Below the pieces are notes generated by a model, which ran no database searches, was not told the DNA's origin, and saw only the letters and a list, made by a program, of their open reading frames with translations. From the NCBI RefSeq assembly GCF_014639435.1, contig NZ_BMFZ01000001.1, positions 172,748 through 236,747 of the forward strand: 64,000 nucleotides of DNA, in the 5' to 3' direction. Shown here in pieces: positions 1 through 9,323 of this stretch. This DNA comes from Hafnia psychrotolerans (lineage in GTDB: Bacteria > Pseudomonadota > Gammaproteobacteria > Enterobacterales > Enterobacteriaceae). How positions within the stretch are numbered: the first letter of the stretch is position 1; every line of letters starts with the position of its first letter. Made by a program: the position numbers and the translations under genes.

Positions 1-163
1 GTTATCACCGCTGGCTGGCTTCAGCTATGAGAAATTTGGCTTTGCCCAATCCTATCTGATCATGGGCATCATGGTGTTCTGCACCACGTTTATTTCCATT
101 TTCCTTTTGCGCTCAAATAAGTCTTCTTCTGAGCAATCTTTTTTGCAGCAAGGCGCTGTGTAA
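1..163 (+). CDS. LacY/CscB-type sugar:H+ symporter (C-terminal end only)
   Basis: The first 53 readable codons end at TAA 161-163 and give the end of a membrane protein: a LSPLAGFSYEKFGF-like loop, then a hydrophobic helix with IMGIMVFCTTFISIFLL, then a short polar tail. This layout matches the last helix of the oligosaccharide:H+ symporter family (LacY, CscB). The gene ends 19 bases before a CscA-type hydrolase, so a sucrose or fructo-oligosaccharide permease is the best reading. The symbol cscB is likely, but only the tail is visible, so it is left open. Confidence 0.72.
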   Translation, partial: LSPLAGFSYEKFGFAQSYLIMGIMVFCTTFISIFLLRSNKSSSEQSFLQQGAV

Positions 164-182
164 TTTATCGGGAGCAACCACA

Positions 183-1619
183 ATGACATCCTTATTAGAA
201 CAGGCTGAACAGACGCTTGAAAAAGCACAGTCCGGGATTAATCCTCGCTGGTATCCGCGCTATCACCTTGCTGCTCGCGCAGGCTGGATGAACGACCCTA
301 ATGGCCTGGTATGGTTTGATGGTTGGTATCATGCGTTTTATCAACATCATCCCTATTCAATAAAATGGGGCCCGATGCACTGGGGTCACGCCCGCAGTAA
401 AGATTTGGTTCACTGGGAGCATCTGCCTGTCGCACTGGCACCGGAAGGTCCGGCGGATAAAGACGGTTGCTTCTCCGGCTCTGCGGTGGTGGACGGCGAT
501 ACGCTGGCGCTGATTTATACCGGACATAAATTTCACGGCTCAGTGGACACTGACGACAACCTCTACCAGGTACAGTGTCTGGCAACCAGTCGTGACGGCA
601 TCCATTTCGAACGTCATGGAATGGTGATTGATACACCGCCAGGCCTACATCATTTCCGCGATCCAAAGGTATGGCGCGAAGGTGAATACTGGTACATGGT
701 TGTCGGCTCCCGCGTGGAGAATACCGGCCAGGTGCGCCTGTACCGCTCTACCGACCTTCGCGAATGGCACGACGAAGGCATCCTCGCCGAGGCCGAAGAC
801 GATATGGGCTATATGTGGGAGTGCCCTGACTTCTTTACTCTGGGCGGTAAACGCGTGCTGATGTTCTCCCCGCAGGGTCTGGCGGCGGAAGGCTATAAAA
901 ATCGCAACCTCTTCCAGAGTGGGTATTTGCTCGGCGAGTGGCAGTCAGGCCAACCTTTCAGCCATGACGGACAATTCATCGAAATGGACAACGGCCACGA
1001 TTTTTATGCCCCACAAAGTTTCCTGAGCCCGGATGGCCGCCGCATTGTCATCGGCTGGCTGGATATGTGGGAATCACCGCTGCCGGAACAGCAGGACGGA
1101 TGGGCCGGTATGCTCTCTCTGCCGCGAGAATTAAGCCTTGGTGACAATAATTGCGTGCTGATAAAACCCGCCGCAGAAGTCACGGCCTTGCGCGGTAACT
1201 ATTATCCTGCGCCAGCTCATAACCTGAATAATCAGAAGATATTTGTCGCGTCAGATGCCGACGCGGTGGAGGTACTGCTGACATGGGAGCGTAACGCTTC
1301 TACGGCTGAACAATATGGCATTGCGCTGGGCGAGGGGCTGAGTATTTATGTTGATAATCAGGCCCAGCGTCTGGTGGTGGACCGTCGCTATCCTGAATTC
1401 TCGCTTGAAGGAACACGCAGTATTGCGCTGCCCGCTGACAGTACACTTTCTTTGCGAATTTTCATCGACCGCTCCTCCGTGGAAGTGTTTGTCAATGAGG
1501 GTGAAGCCTGTTTAAGCAGCCGAATTTATCCGCAGCCGGGTCAGCGCGATCTCATACTGTTCGCGAATCACGGAACCGCTACTTTAAAAGATGCTGGATA
1601 TTGGTCTTTGAATAAATAA
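183..1619 (+). CDS. cscA: GH32 beta-fructofuranosidase / sucrose hydrolase (CscA-like)
   Basis: A cytoplasmic GH32 enzyme of 478 residues that hydrolyses terminal beta-fructosyl bonds in sucrose or short fructans. All three clan GH-J motifs are present: WMNDPNG with nucleophile Asp38, FRDPKVW with Asp160, and WECPDFF with acid/base Glu213. A beta-sandwich domain fills the C-terminal third. Length and sequence closely follow E. coli CscA (477 residues). No signal peptide is seen, so the substrate must be imported first, which fits the symporter gene directly upstream. A GGAGC ribosome site at about 170 supports the start. Fructose released here could be used by the fructokinase at the end of the same gene run. 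Confidence 0.93.
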   Translation: MTSLLEQAEQTLEKAQSGINPRWYPRYHLAARAGWMNDPNGLVWFDGWYHAFYQHHPYSIKWGPMHWGHARSKDLVHWEHLPVALAPEGPADKDGCFSGSAVVDGDTLALIYTGHKFHGSVDTDDNLYQVQCLATSRDGIHFERHGMVIDTPPGLHHFRDPKVWREGEYWYMVVGSRVENTGQVRLYRSTDLREWHDEGILAEAEDDMGYMWECPDFFTLGGKRVLMFSPQGLAAEGYKNRNLFQSGYLLGEWQSGQPFSHDGQFIEMDNGHDFYAPQSFLSPDGRRIVIGWLDMWESPLPEQQDGWAGMLSLPRELSLGDNNCVLIKPAAEVTALRGNYYPAPAHNLNNQKIFVASDADAVEVLLTWERNASTAEQYGIALGEGLSIYVDNQAQRLVVDRRYPEFSLEGTRSIALPADSTLSLRIFIDRSSVEVFVNEGEACLSSRIYPQPGQRDLILFANHGTATLKDAGYWSLNK

Positions 1620-1664
1620 CACAGCTAAAAATACCTTGCTTTTTACATTGTGAATTTTTATTTC

Positions 1665-1683
1665 TGCCAGTCTCTGGCTGGCA
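1665..1683 (+). other. Small hairpin between cscA and porin gene
   Basis: TGCCAG and CTGGCA form a 6-bp stem with a 7-base loop in the 94-base gap before the porin gene. There is no clean T-run after it. It could be a processing or attenuation hairpin; it is weak evidence alone. Confidence 0.3.
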
Positions 1684-1713
1684 TTATATTGTCTGAAATA
1701 ATGAGATAGCAAA

Positions 1714-3000
1714 ATGAATAAAATATTAATACCTCATCATCACCTTATTACGATGAATAAAAAAATATTCCCTTTAAAGAAAAAAACGCTGGCGATTCTG
1801 ATGTCATTAGCCGCTTTGCCTGCCTTCGCCGAAGAGACAGCCGAGAAGCCGGATATTTATATCGGAAACTATCAAAGCTATTTTCACGAGGACTCTGATA
1901 ACCTGCAGAGCAATATCTCTCCTGTTAAAGAGGGAAGTCAACATTCGACAACCCGCGTTTCACCAACCCCTGTTCCGGCGGGCAGAGCAACCGGGCAGGC
2001 GGCATCTTCAGCACCGGTAGCCTTAACCTCTGAGACCGATAAAAAAACACCAAGTCCTCAAAAAAAGAGTGCTGCGGGTAAACAGGCAGACGTCAGTCTG
2101 TTGCGCTTAAGGCAGGAAGATCCTCCGGTTCACTGGAACAATATTGGCCGGAATATGGAGGCGGGTGGCCTGCACGGCAACATCGGCAGCCAGATAGAAA
2201 TTGATGATGTTCGCAGGAGCGATAATCAGAAAAATAGCGGCAAATTTAAACTCGCAACCATTCAGGCTTTTTTAAGGCATGATGAACTGCCTAACTGGTA
2301 CTTCGGCTTCTGGAATGCCAGGGAAGATAGCTATAAAGGACAATTCAGTAATCAAAGCTATCAAGGCACTAACACCATTAATGAATTTTTCATCGGGCAT
2401 ATTTTCGAAACCTGGCGAGGAAATATTGGTACAGAAGTGATGCTCGGTTCAGAAACGACAACCAAACGCTGGAAAAACCGTTTTAAAGTCTGGCAGGACT
2501 TACGCCTTTCCAGTAAATGGAGCCTTGCCGGATATGCCTATGGCGAATATCAACCTCAGGGCAATCAGCCAGGAAATGGCGATCTTGAACAGTATATTTT
2601 CGAAATAGAGCCCGCCATTCAATATCGCGTGAACCCGGATCTCGGGCTGTATTTACGTCCTTATTATTACTATAACCGCCAGGTGCGTGAAAATTGGGGG
2701 GATATTGTTGAGCAGGAATGGAAAGTGACGGCCGGACTCTGGAAAAACTGGTATCCACTGTTAACGTCAATATATATCGGCTTCGGGCAGGACAAAACGG
2801 ATAACGCCAGCAACGCCCAGGAAATCTTTTACGACGGTCGTTATAAATTCATTGGTGGCACCATTAGCTATCCGGTCTTTGGCGACGTTCGTCTGTATGG
2901 TGAATTTAAAGCGAGATTCACGAAAGAAACCGGGCTTTGGACATCCGCCGGTCACTCATGGAATCCATTCACCGTGGTGGGTGTTACTTATAACTTCTGA
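1714..3000 (+). CDS. OmpG-like outer membrane porin with long N-terminal extension
   Basis: Predicted outer membrane beta-barrel: many alternating aromatic strands and a terminal Phe (VTYNF). The first ATG has a GAGA box 7 bases upstream. An ATG at 1753 would give a neater signal peptide (MNKKIFPLKKKTLAILMS..., ending near AFA-EE) but has no ribosome site. Roughly residues 45-135 are a polar, Pro/Ser/Thr/Lys-rich stretch before the barrel starts around the VHWNNIGRN segment. Barrel motifs such as RHDELPNWY recur in the second porin of this locus (4522-5535), so the two are paralogues. It probably passes fructo-oligosaccharides into the periplasm. The OmpG family assignment is by general layout only. 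Confidence 0.72.
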   Translation: MNKILIPHHHLITMNKKIFPLKKKTLAILMSLAALPAFAEETAEKPDIYIGNYQSYFHEDSDNLQSNISPVKEGSQHSTTRVSPTPVPAGRATGQAASSAPVALTSETDKKTPSPQKKSAAGKQADVSLLRLRQEDPPVHWNNIGRNMEAGGLHGNIGSQIEIDDVRRSDNQKNSGKFKLATIQAFLRHDELPNWYFGFWNAREDSYKGQFSNQSYQGTNTINEFFIGHIFETWRGNIGTEVMLGSETTTKRWKNRFKVWQDLRLSSKWSLAGYAYGEYQPQGNQPGNGDLEQYIFEIEPAIQYRVNPDLGLYLRPYYYYNRQVRENWGDIVEQEWKVTAGLWKNWYPLLTSIYIGFGQDKTDNASNAQEIFYDGRYKFIGGTISYPVFGDVRLYGEFKARFTKETGLWTSAGHSWNPFTVVGVTYNF

Positions 3001-3015
3001 GACTCAGGGTTTAGC

Positions 3016-4509
3016 ATGAAAAAATTAACTTCAGCGATAATTTTTGCTCTGTTGGCGATATATATTAGCAATACGCCTGCGTATTCAAAAATGTCTAAAG
3101 AAACACTACAGAATAAAAGTATCACCCATATTAATGCGTTTTTCCCTCGGGTAGACGGGTCATTTGTTGGCGATCCGATGCCGGTCTATAACGAAGGCGA
3201 GTTCGATATTTTTTACCTTAATGACGTGCGCGGCGGCAGTGATTTAGGCGTGCATGCCATTCATCTGCTATCCACCACCGACTTATATCATTATCAGAAC
3301 CATTCGGAGGTGATTCCTTACGTTAACAATGTTAACGATCCCGAGCTGCTTTTGGGGACTGGCTCTATTATCAAAGTGGGCGATACCTGGCATGCCTGGT
3401 ATACCGCACACAATGAAAACGTGTTCCCGGTTGAGTCAATCATGCATGCCACCAGTAAAGACCGCCTTCACTGGGTGAAACACCCGCAGGACACTATTCT
3501 GCCGGGCGATAACTATCGGGGTAATGACTTCCGCGATCCTCACGTCGTCTGGGTGGCAGAAAAGAAAGAATACTGGATGCTGATTACCACCCGCAGTAAC
3601 GGTCGCGGTGTTATTGCGCGTTACAGCTCAACGGATTTAAAAAACTGGGAAGATCGCGGCGTATTTTTTGACAACGATACCCTGACCAGCAATTCAAACC
3701 TTGAATGTCCTATGCTTATCTTCTTTAACGGGCGCTGGTATCTGAGTTTTAGCGATCAGTGGCCGCTGCGCTTGACGCAGTACCGTGTTGCGGACAATCC
3801 GGAAGGGCCGTGGCGCAAACTGGGTAATTATGCTGTGGATGGGGCAGGCTTCTACGCGGGTAAACTGGCCATCAAAGACGACCGTTTATTTATTTTCGGC
3901 TGGATTCCGACCAAAGCGGGAAATAGCGACCAAGGCAACATCGACTGGGCAGGAAATCTGGTTGTTCATGAACTGATCGCGGATAAGGACGGGCAGCTCA
4001 AAAGCGTTATACCGCAGGAACTGCAGGGGGTTATTAATGACAACCCTGGCTCCGTTCGCTCATTGCAGCCTGTAAAAACGCTAAAAACGGCAACGCAGTT
4101 TGGTCCATTACAATCCTATGTTTATCCTCCACTGCCTAAGCGCGGCGAGCTTACGGCAACCGTTGATATCCCTTCTGCTGGCATGATCATGAGTTTTGGT
4201 CTGACGGATGATCACATCAGTGATTCAACGCTAAATGTTGTATTTAATAAAACAAAAGGAAAAATCTATTTCTTTAATTCCCCACTTACGTCAATTCATC
4301 GCGCAAATGCAGAATCCTGGATGGATGTTCCGATGGGAGAAAAAATTGAACTACACATCCTGATTCAGGACTCAATGGCTGTTTTTTATATTAATAACAC
4401 AGCGGCATTCAGTACCCGGATGTATTCCATGCCAGGAAAACCATGGAGTATCAGTCTGCCTCAAAGCGATAGTTTTCACGCCACGTTGAAAATTCAAGAA
4501 ATGAAATAA
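3016..4509 (+). CDS. Exported GH32-type fructan hydrolase
   Basis: A 497-residue glycoside hydrolase of clan GH-J with an N-terminal signal peptide (MKKLTSAIIFALLAIYISNTPAYS). The catalytic set can be read as Asp53 in VGDPMPVY (the variant nucleophile motif of a GH32 branch), Asp174 in DFRDPHV and Glu230 in NLECPM. A beta-sandwich-like C-terminal region follows from about residue 330. The protein is likely periplasmic, where it would trim levan- or inulin-type oligosaccharides that come through the flanking porins. It starts 15 bases after the first porin gene and ends 12 bases before the second, so all three are probably one transcript. The exact linkage and whether it is a hydrolase or a transferase cannot be told. 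Confidence 0.82.
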   Translation: MKKLTSAIIFALLAIYISNTPAYSKMSKETLQNKSITHINAFFPRVDGSFVGDPMPVYNEGEFDIFYLNDVRGGSDLGVHAIHLLSTTDLYHYQNHSEVIPYVNNVNDPELLLGTGSIIKVGDTWHAWYTAHNENVFPVESIMHATSKDRLHWVKHPQDTILPGDNYRGNDFRDPHVVWVAEKKEYWMLITTRSNGRGVIARYSSTDLKNWEDRGVFFDNDTLTSNSNLECPMLIFFNGRWYLSFSDQWPLRLTQYRVADNPEGPWRKLGNYAVDGAGFYAGKLAIKDDRLFIFGWIPTKAGNSDQGNIDWAGNLVVHELIADKDGQLKSVIPQELQGVINDNPGSVRSLQPVKTLKTATQFGPLQSYVYPPLPKRGELTATVDIPSAGMIMSFGLTDDHISDSTLNVVFNKTKGKIYFFNSPLTSIHRANAESWMDVPMGEKIELHILIQDSMAVFYINNTAAFSTRMYSMPGKPWSISLPQSDSFHATLKIQEMK

Positions 4510-4521
4510 CGGGATATTATT

Positions 4522-5535
4522 ATGAAAATACATCATGCCGTGGCGGTTATTTTTGCCCTTATGCTTCCATCTCTGGCCCATGCCAGCATGAGCATCATGA
4601 AGGATTTATCGGGAAAGGTGATTGCTGTTGATCCGTGGTCATATTTGGATGAGGACGTTATGTGGACCTCAACCCGCTCCTCCAATCCTGCCGGCGGTCG
4701 TGTTCACGGCCAGCTTAAGATGAAATATTCGATTGAGGATAATAACTGGCGTAACAGCCATTTCCACAATGGGAATGATTCACTGACTTTCGTTCAGGGC
4801 GTTATGCGCCACGATGCTTTACCTGGGTGGTATCTGGCATTTTCTGAAGGCAGAACCACAGATTATAACGGTACGTGGGAGAACCAGACTTACCTCGACC
4901 AAAATCAGTGGACGCAACTGATTATTGGCCATGAATACTTCTACAAGCGTCTACGTTTTGGCTGGGATGTGATGGGAGGAAGTTCGTCAATCGAGGACCG
5001 CTGGCAAGGGCGCATCAAGTTCTTTAGTGATCTCCGCGTAACGGACCGCTTCTCCTTCTTCAATTACTTGTATCAGCAGATTGATCATCGCCGCAGCGGC
5101 GCTTCACAAAATGACCGTGACGTGCGCTCATTTAGAATCGAACCTGGTGTGCAATATATTATTAACAACACAACCGGCGTCTGGTTCCGCCAGCAATTCG
5201 CCTCTGCAATATTAGACAGAAAACAATGGGTCGATATCGATGACAAGAGCTGGACTACATCAATGGGTGTCTGGCACAACTGGGGGAAATTATCAACCAC
5301 GCTCAGCGGCGGCTACGGCCATTATAAGAAAAATAATGCGCAACCCGAAGATGGTGAGGTATTCCAAAATACCCGCAATCGCTTCCTGAAGGTGTCGGTA
5401 AATTATCCTTTGACTCAACGATTCACGGTTTCCGGAGAAGTCACTGGTGCGTTGATGAATCAGAATGGGAGCTGGGTAACCAATGGCGATGCCATTACCA
5501 CTGATTATAAGTTAATGCTGGATTATAACTTTTAA
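4522..5535 (+). CDS. OmpG-like outer membrane porin
   Basis: A 337-residue beta-barrel protein with a short signal peptide (MKIHHAVAVIFALMLPSLAHA, cleavage after AHA) and a terminal Phe (LDYNF). It shares the RHDALPGWY and GVQY-type motifs with the porin at 1714-3000 but lacks that protein's low-complexity N-terminal extension. The gene follows the exported GH32 gene by 12 bases with a GGGATATT box upstream. The likely role is outer membrane passage of oligosaccharides for the locus. The family is inferred from barrel features, not from a search. Confidence 0.75.
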   Translation: MKIHHAVAVIFALMLPSLAHASMSIMKDLSGKVIAVDPWSYLDEDVMWTSTRSSNPAGGRVHGQLKMKYSIEDNNWRNSHFHNGNDSLTFVQGVMRHDALPGWYLAFSEGRTTDYNGTWENQTYLDQNQWTQLIIGHEYFYKRLRFGWDVMGGSSSIEDRWQGRIKFFSDLRVTDRFSFFNYLYQQIDHRRSGASQNDRDVRSFRIEPGVQYIINNTTGVWFRQQFASAILDRKQWVDIDDKSWTTSMGVWHNWGKLSTTLSGGYGHYKKNNAQPEDGEVFQNTRNRFLKVSVNYPLTQRFTVSGEVTGALMNQNGSWVTNGDAITTDYKLMLDYNF

Positions 5536-5655
5536 AAATAGGGTTTCCATGACCAGCGGTGCAAGAGCAGCGGATAACACATTATCGAAATCACCGTGCC
5601 TCCACCGCGGGTTATTCCAGAACAGCGCTGTTTAATTATTATTTAAGGAAATGTC

Positions 5656-6606
5656 ATGAATATCTGGACGCTTGGCGATGCGGTGGTCGATCTCTTACCG
5701 CTTTCCAATATGCAGTATCACGCCTGTGCCGGTGGCGCGCCCTTCAACGTTGCGGTGGGTACCGCCCGTTTAGACTGCCATAGTGGCTTTATTGGTCGGG
5801 TTGGCGATGACGACTTTGGGCATTTTTTAAAAAAAACACTGTGTGATTCAGGTGTCTCAACCCAAAGCGTTCAGATGGATAGCCAGCACAGAACCAGTAC
5901 GGTACTGGTTTCCCTGAACAGTGGCGGAGAGCGTGGATTTACGTTTCTGACTAATCCTTCTGCCGATCAATTTTTAACGCCGGATGCGCTTCCCGACTTT
6001 AGCAACGACATTCTGCACTTCTGCTCGCTGGCACTGGTCGCCGAAGCTTGCCGCGATACGTTAGCTACCGCGATAGGGGAAGTAAAACAGCGCGGCGGAC
6101 TGTTGAGTTTCGATGTGAACTTACGTGAACAAATGTGGAGTGATAAGCAAGACATGCTTGCTTGCGTGCACCATTTTGCTCTTCAGGCCGATATCCTGAA
6201 ATTATCGGAAGAAGAGTGGTACTGGATGACCGGCACTCACGATTTTACCCGAGCGCTGGATGCCCTTAAAACGCTGCCCGCTCAGCTCAAAGTCGTGACC
6301 TACGGCGAACAAGGTGCCATGGTGCTCTGGCGCGATAGCGTCATCCACTTCAACGGCTATACCGTCGAGAGCGTCGATACGACCGGGGCGGGCGATGCTT
6401 TCCTGGCCGGTTTGCTGGCATACATAGCGCATGCCGGTATGCCGCAGAGTTTTGCTCAGCTCCGGCAAGCCATCACCCAGTCCAGCGCCTGTGGCGCACT
6501 TGCCACTACCCGCAAAGGTGCCTTAACTGCCTTGCCGGATACTCAGGCACTTGATGCATTTATTGGCCAATTTGCTCTGCCGGACTATGAGATAAAACCG
6601 TTATAA
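5656..6606 (+). CDS. Fructokinase, PfkB/ribokinase family
   Basis: A 316-residue PfkB-family sugar kinase. It has the N-terminal GDAVVDLLP and GGAPFNVAVGTARL substrate-site segments and the C-terminal signature DTTGAGDAFLAG with catalytic Asp247. It resembles ScrK/CscK, which phosphorylate fructose to fructose 6-phosphate with ATP; the same subfamily holds aminoimidazole riboside kinases. Its place as the last gene of the fructan locus, 120 bases after the second porin gene, supports fructokinase. An AAGGAAATGTC box precedes the ATG. Without biochemical data scrK and cscK are equally good names. Confidence 0.87.
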   Translation: MNIWTLGDAVVDLLPLSNMQYHACAGGAPFNVAVGTARLDCHSGFIGRVGDDDFGHFLKKTLCDSGVSTQSVQMDSQHRTSTVLVSLNSGGERGFTFLTNPSADQFLTPDALPDFSNDILHFCSLALVAEACRDTLATAIGEVKQRGGLLSFDVNLREQMWSDKQDMLACVHHFALQADILKLSEEEWYWMTGTHDFTRALDALKTLPAQLKVVTYGEQGAMVLWRDSVIHFNGYTVESVDTTGAGDAFLAGLLAYIAHAGMPQSFAQLRQAITQSSACGALATTRKGALTALPDTQALDAFIGQFALPDYEIKPL

Positions 6607-6887
6607 AGGTGATAACCGGCAGGCTAATGCGGATATTGGCAGCGAGCTGACATTCTCGCGGGTTTCAAAAAACGTTAAACAACACTCGCTGCTCTATCCA
6701 GAGAATCAGGATTGGCAGCATCAACGTTGTTTAATGCATTGACGCGGCCTTGGCCGAAAGGTGAGCGATTGATTGCTGATGCACGCTGATACTGACGCAA
6801 TATATCCCCAAAAATTGAGAAACTGATCTCGTTTTTCTGGGCTGTGCCTAAGAAATTTTTTGTTAATCACGCTAAGTTGTCCACATC
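6607..6887. other. Non-coding gap with a 9-bp inverted repeat
   Basis: About 280 bases between the fructokinase gene and btsS. TTAAACAAC at 6675-6683 is mirrored by GTTGTTTAA at 6726-6734, each next to ACGTT. One frame stays open for about 40 codons to a stop near 6740 but has no convincing start or ribosome site, so it may be a remnant. The right end presumably holds the btsS promoter. Nothing else is recognised. Confidence 0.4.
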
Positions 6888-6908
6888 ATGGGTTGTGGAT
6901 GTCAGGGC

Positions 6909-8597
6909 ATGTATGAGTTCAAGTTGATTTTACTGCTTTTACAGCAGATGTGTGTCTTTCTGGTTATTGCCTGGCTGATGAGTAAAACGCGTCTGTTTAT
7001 ACCGCTAATGCAGGTTACTGTGCGCTTGCCGCATAAACTGCTGTGCTATATCACCTTTTCCGTTTTCTGCATTTTGGGCACTTATCTGGGCCTGCATATA
7101 GACGACTCCATTGCCAACACACGTGCTATCGGTGCGGTGATGGGAGGGTTGCTCGGTGGACCACTGGTCGGAGGACTGGTCGGACTTACCGGAGGGGTAC
7201 ACCGCTATTCACTGGGCGGGATGACGGCGCTCAGCTGTATGGTATCCACCATTGTGGAAGGTCTGCTCGGTGGCTTGATCCACAGCATTCTGATTAAACG
7301 CGGGCGTACCGATAAATTGTTTAGCCCACTGACTGCCGGGGTAACGACGCTTATCGCCGAGCTGGCGCAGATGCTGATTATCCTGCTGATCACCCGACCC
7401 TTTCAGGACGCGCTACATTTAGTGAGCAACATCGCCGCGCCGATGATGGTGACCAACACTCTCGGCGCGGCGATGTTTATGCGTATCTTGCTCGATAAAC
7501 GAGCCATGTTTGAGAAATACACTTCTGCTTTTTCCGCCACGGCGTTAAAGGTGGCCGCCTCTACCGAAGGGATACTGCGACAGGGCTTTAATCAAGAGAA
7601 CAGTATGAAGGTGGCGCTGGTGCTCCATAAAGAACTGGATATCAGCGCCGTGGCTATCACCGATCGAGAGAAACTGCTGGCGTTTACCGGTGTCGGCGAT
7701 GATCACCATCTGCCCGGTACAACGATCTCTTCCGCCTATACGCTGCGGGCCATTGAGAACGACGAAGTCGTATATGCCGATGGCAACGAACTGCCTTACC
7801 GCTGTTCGCTGCATCCCAGTTGCAAGCTCGGGTCAACGCTGGTGATCCCTTTGCGGGGTGAAAATCAACGTGTTATCGGGACGATAAAACTGTATGAAGC
7901 ACGCAATCGCCTGTTCAGCTCAATCAACCGTACGCTGGGGGAAGGTATAGCTCAGTTACTGTCAGCACAAATTCTGGCTGGCAAATATGAGCAGCAGAAG
8001 GCTCTGCTCGCCCAGTCAGAGATCAAATTGCTACACGCGCAGGTTAATCCGCATTTCTTATTCAATGCGCTGAATACGCTAATGGCTGTGATCCGCCATG
8101 ACAGTGATAAAGCCGGGCAACTCGTGCAGTATCTGTCGACATTTTTTCGTAAAAACCTGAAACGTTCCTCTGAGATTGTCACGCTGGCTAACGAGATTGA
8201 GCACGTAAACGCCTATTTGCAAATCGAACGGGCGCGCTTTCAATCTAAACTGAACGTTAAGTTCCAGGTGCCGGACTCACTGGCGTCTCAGCACTTGCCC
8301 GCCTTCATCCTTCAGCCGATTGTGGAAAATGCGATTAAGCACGGCACTTCTCAGTTGCTGGGTAACGGTGTCATCACCATCCGTGCCCGCATTGATGGGC
8401 GCCACGTTATCGTGGAGGTGGAGGACAATGCCGGATTGTATCAACCGAAAGTTAACAGTAATGGATTGGGCATGAGCCTGGTGGATAAACGTCTGCGCGC
8501 ACGCTTTGGCGACAGTTACGGTGTTACGGTCAATTGTGATATGGACCGTTTCACTCGCGTCACATTGCGTCTGCCGATAGAGGAACCTGCATGTTGA
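6909..8597 (+). CDS. btsS: Sensor histidine kinase BtsS (pyruvate sensor)
   Basis: A LytS-type sensor kinase of 562 residues, matching E. coli BtsS (YehU, 561). It has an N-terminal membrane region (about residues 1-190, five to seven helices), a GAF-like middle part and a His-kinase domain with phospho-acceptor His382 in NPHFLFNAL. An ATPase domain with [11 protein letters not shown] follows. In E. coli it is a high-affinity receptor for extracellular pyruvate that signals to BtsR. I chose the ATG that begins MYEFKL because it aligns with the family start; an in-frame ATG at 6888 would add seven residues (MGCGCQG). The stop overlaps btsR by 7 bases, so the pair is translationally coupled. 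Confidence 0.95.
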   Translation: MYEFKLILLLLQQMCVFLVIAWLMSKTRLFIPLMQVTVRLPHKLLCYITFSVFCILGTYLGLHIDDSIANTRAIGAVMGGLLGGPLVGGLVGLTGGVHRYSLGGMTALSCMVSTIVEGLLGGLIHSILIKRGRTDKLFSPLTAGVTTLIAELAQMLIILLITRPFQDALHLVSNIAAPMMVTNTLGAAMFMRILLDKRAMFEKYTSAFSATALKVAASTEGILRQGFNQENSMKVALVLHKELDISAVAITDREKLLAFTGVGDDHHLPGTTISSAYTLRAIENDEVVYADGNELPYRCSLHPSCKLGSTLVIPLRGENQRVIGTIKLYEARNRLFSSINRTLGEGIAQLLSAQILAGKYEQQKALLAQSEIKLLHAQVNPHFLFNALNTLMAVIRHDSDKAGQLVQYLSTFFRKNLKRSSEIVTLANEIEHVNAYLQIERARFQSKLNVKFQVPDSLASQHLPAFILQPIVENAIKHGTSQLLGNGVITIRARIDGRHVIVEVEDNAGLYQPKVNSNGLGMSLVDKRLRARFGDSYGVTVNCDMDRFTRVTLRLPIEEPAC

Positions 8598-9310
8598 GAG
8601 TGCTGATTGTTGATGATGAACCCCTGGCGCGCGAGAACCTGCGTATTCAGCTGCAGGATGAGGGCGATATTGACATTGTCGGCGAATGTGCCAATGCGAT
8701 TGAAGCGATCGGTGCGGTGCATAAACTTCACCCCGATGTGCTGTTCCTCGACATTCAGATGCCACGCATTAGCGGGCTGGAGATGGTCGGGATGCTCGAT
8801 ACCCGTCATCGTCCGCATATTGTCTTCCTCACCGCTTTTGATGAATACGCGGTACAGGCTTTTGAAGAGTGCGCTTTTGACTATCTGCTGAAACCGATTG
8901 AACCCCTGCGGCTGCAAAAAACGCTGGCGAGGCTGCGGCAGAAAGAGCAGGTGCAGGACATTCCGCCAATGCCGGAAACCCTGCAATCACTGAAATTCAT
9001 ACCCTGTAGCGGCCACAGTCGTATCCGTCTGTTACAGATCGAAGAAGTCGCCTATGTGAGCAGCCGGATGAGCGGAGTCTACGTGACCAGTCAGGATGGC
9101 AAAGAGGGCTTTACTGAACTGACTCTGCGCACGCTGGAAATTCGTACACCATTGATGCGCTGCCACCGGCAGTATCTGGTCAATATGGATTATTTGAAAG
9201 AGATCCGCCTGGAAGATAACAGCCAGGCCGAGCTGTTACTGCGTGATGGTCAAACGGTGCCAGTCAGTCGCCGTTATTTGAAATCACTGAAAGAGGCGGT
9301 GGGGCTGTGA
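8591..9310 (+). CDS. btsR: LytTR response regulator BtsR
   Basis: A 239-residue response regulator. The receiver domain (about 1-120) carries acidic residues DDE near the start, phospho-acceptor Asp54 in LFLDIQMP and a conserved Lys in LLKPIEP. A LytTR DNA-binding domain (about 140-239) follows. It partners with BtsS and in E. coli activates btsT (yjiY) through direct repeats of the type ACC(G/A)CT(C/T)A. Three matching repeats lie before btsT in this window (12876-12923), so the regulator and its target are neighbours here. The gene ends 13 bases from the convergent yjiA gene. Confidence 0.95.
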   Translation: MLRVLIVDDEPLARENLRIQLQDEGDIDIVGECANAIEAIGAVHKLHPDVLFLDIQMPRISGLEMVGMLDTRHRPHIVFLTAFDEYAVQAFEECAFDYLLKPIEPLRLQKTLARLRQKEQVQDIPPMPETLQSLKFIPCSGHSRIRLLQIEEVAYVSSRMSGVYVTSQDGKEGFTELTLRTLEIRTPLMRCHRQYLVNMDYLKEIRLEDNSQAELLLRDGQTVPVSRRYLKSLKEAVGL

Positions 9311-9323
9311 TCCCCACCCTGGT

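Noticed and set aside
298-666. Open frame antisense to cscA (122 codons)
   Set aside because: It lies fully inside a gene with intact catalytic motifs and has no ribosome site or family features; it is a shadow of the GH32 codon pattern.
5559-5783. 74-codon frame upstream of the fructokinase
   Set aside because: It overlaps the start of the kinase gene in another frame and lacks a ribosome site.
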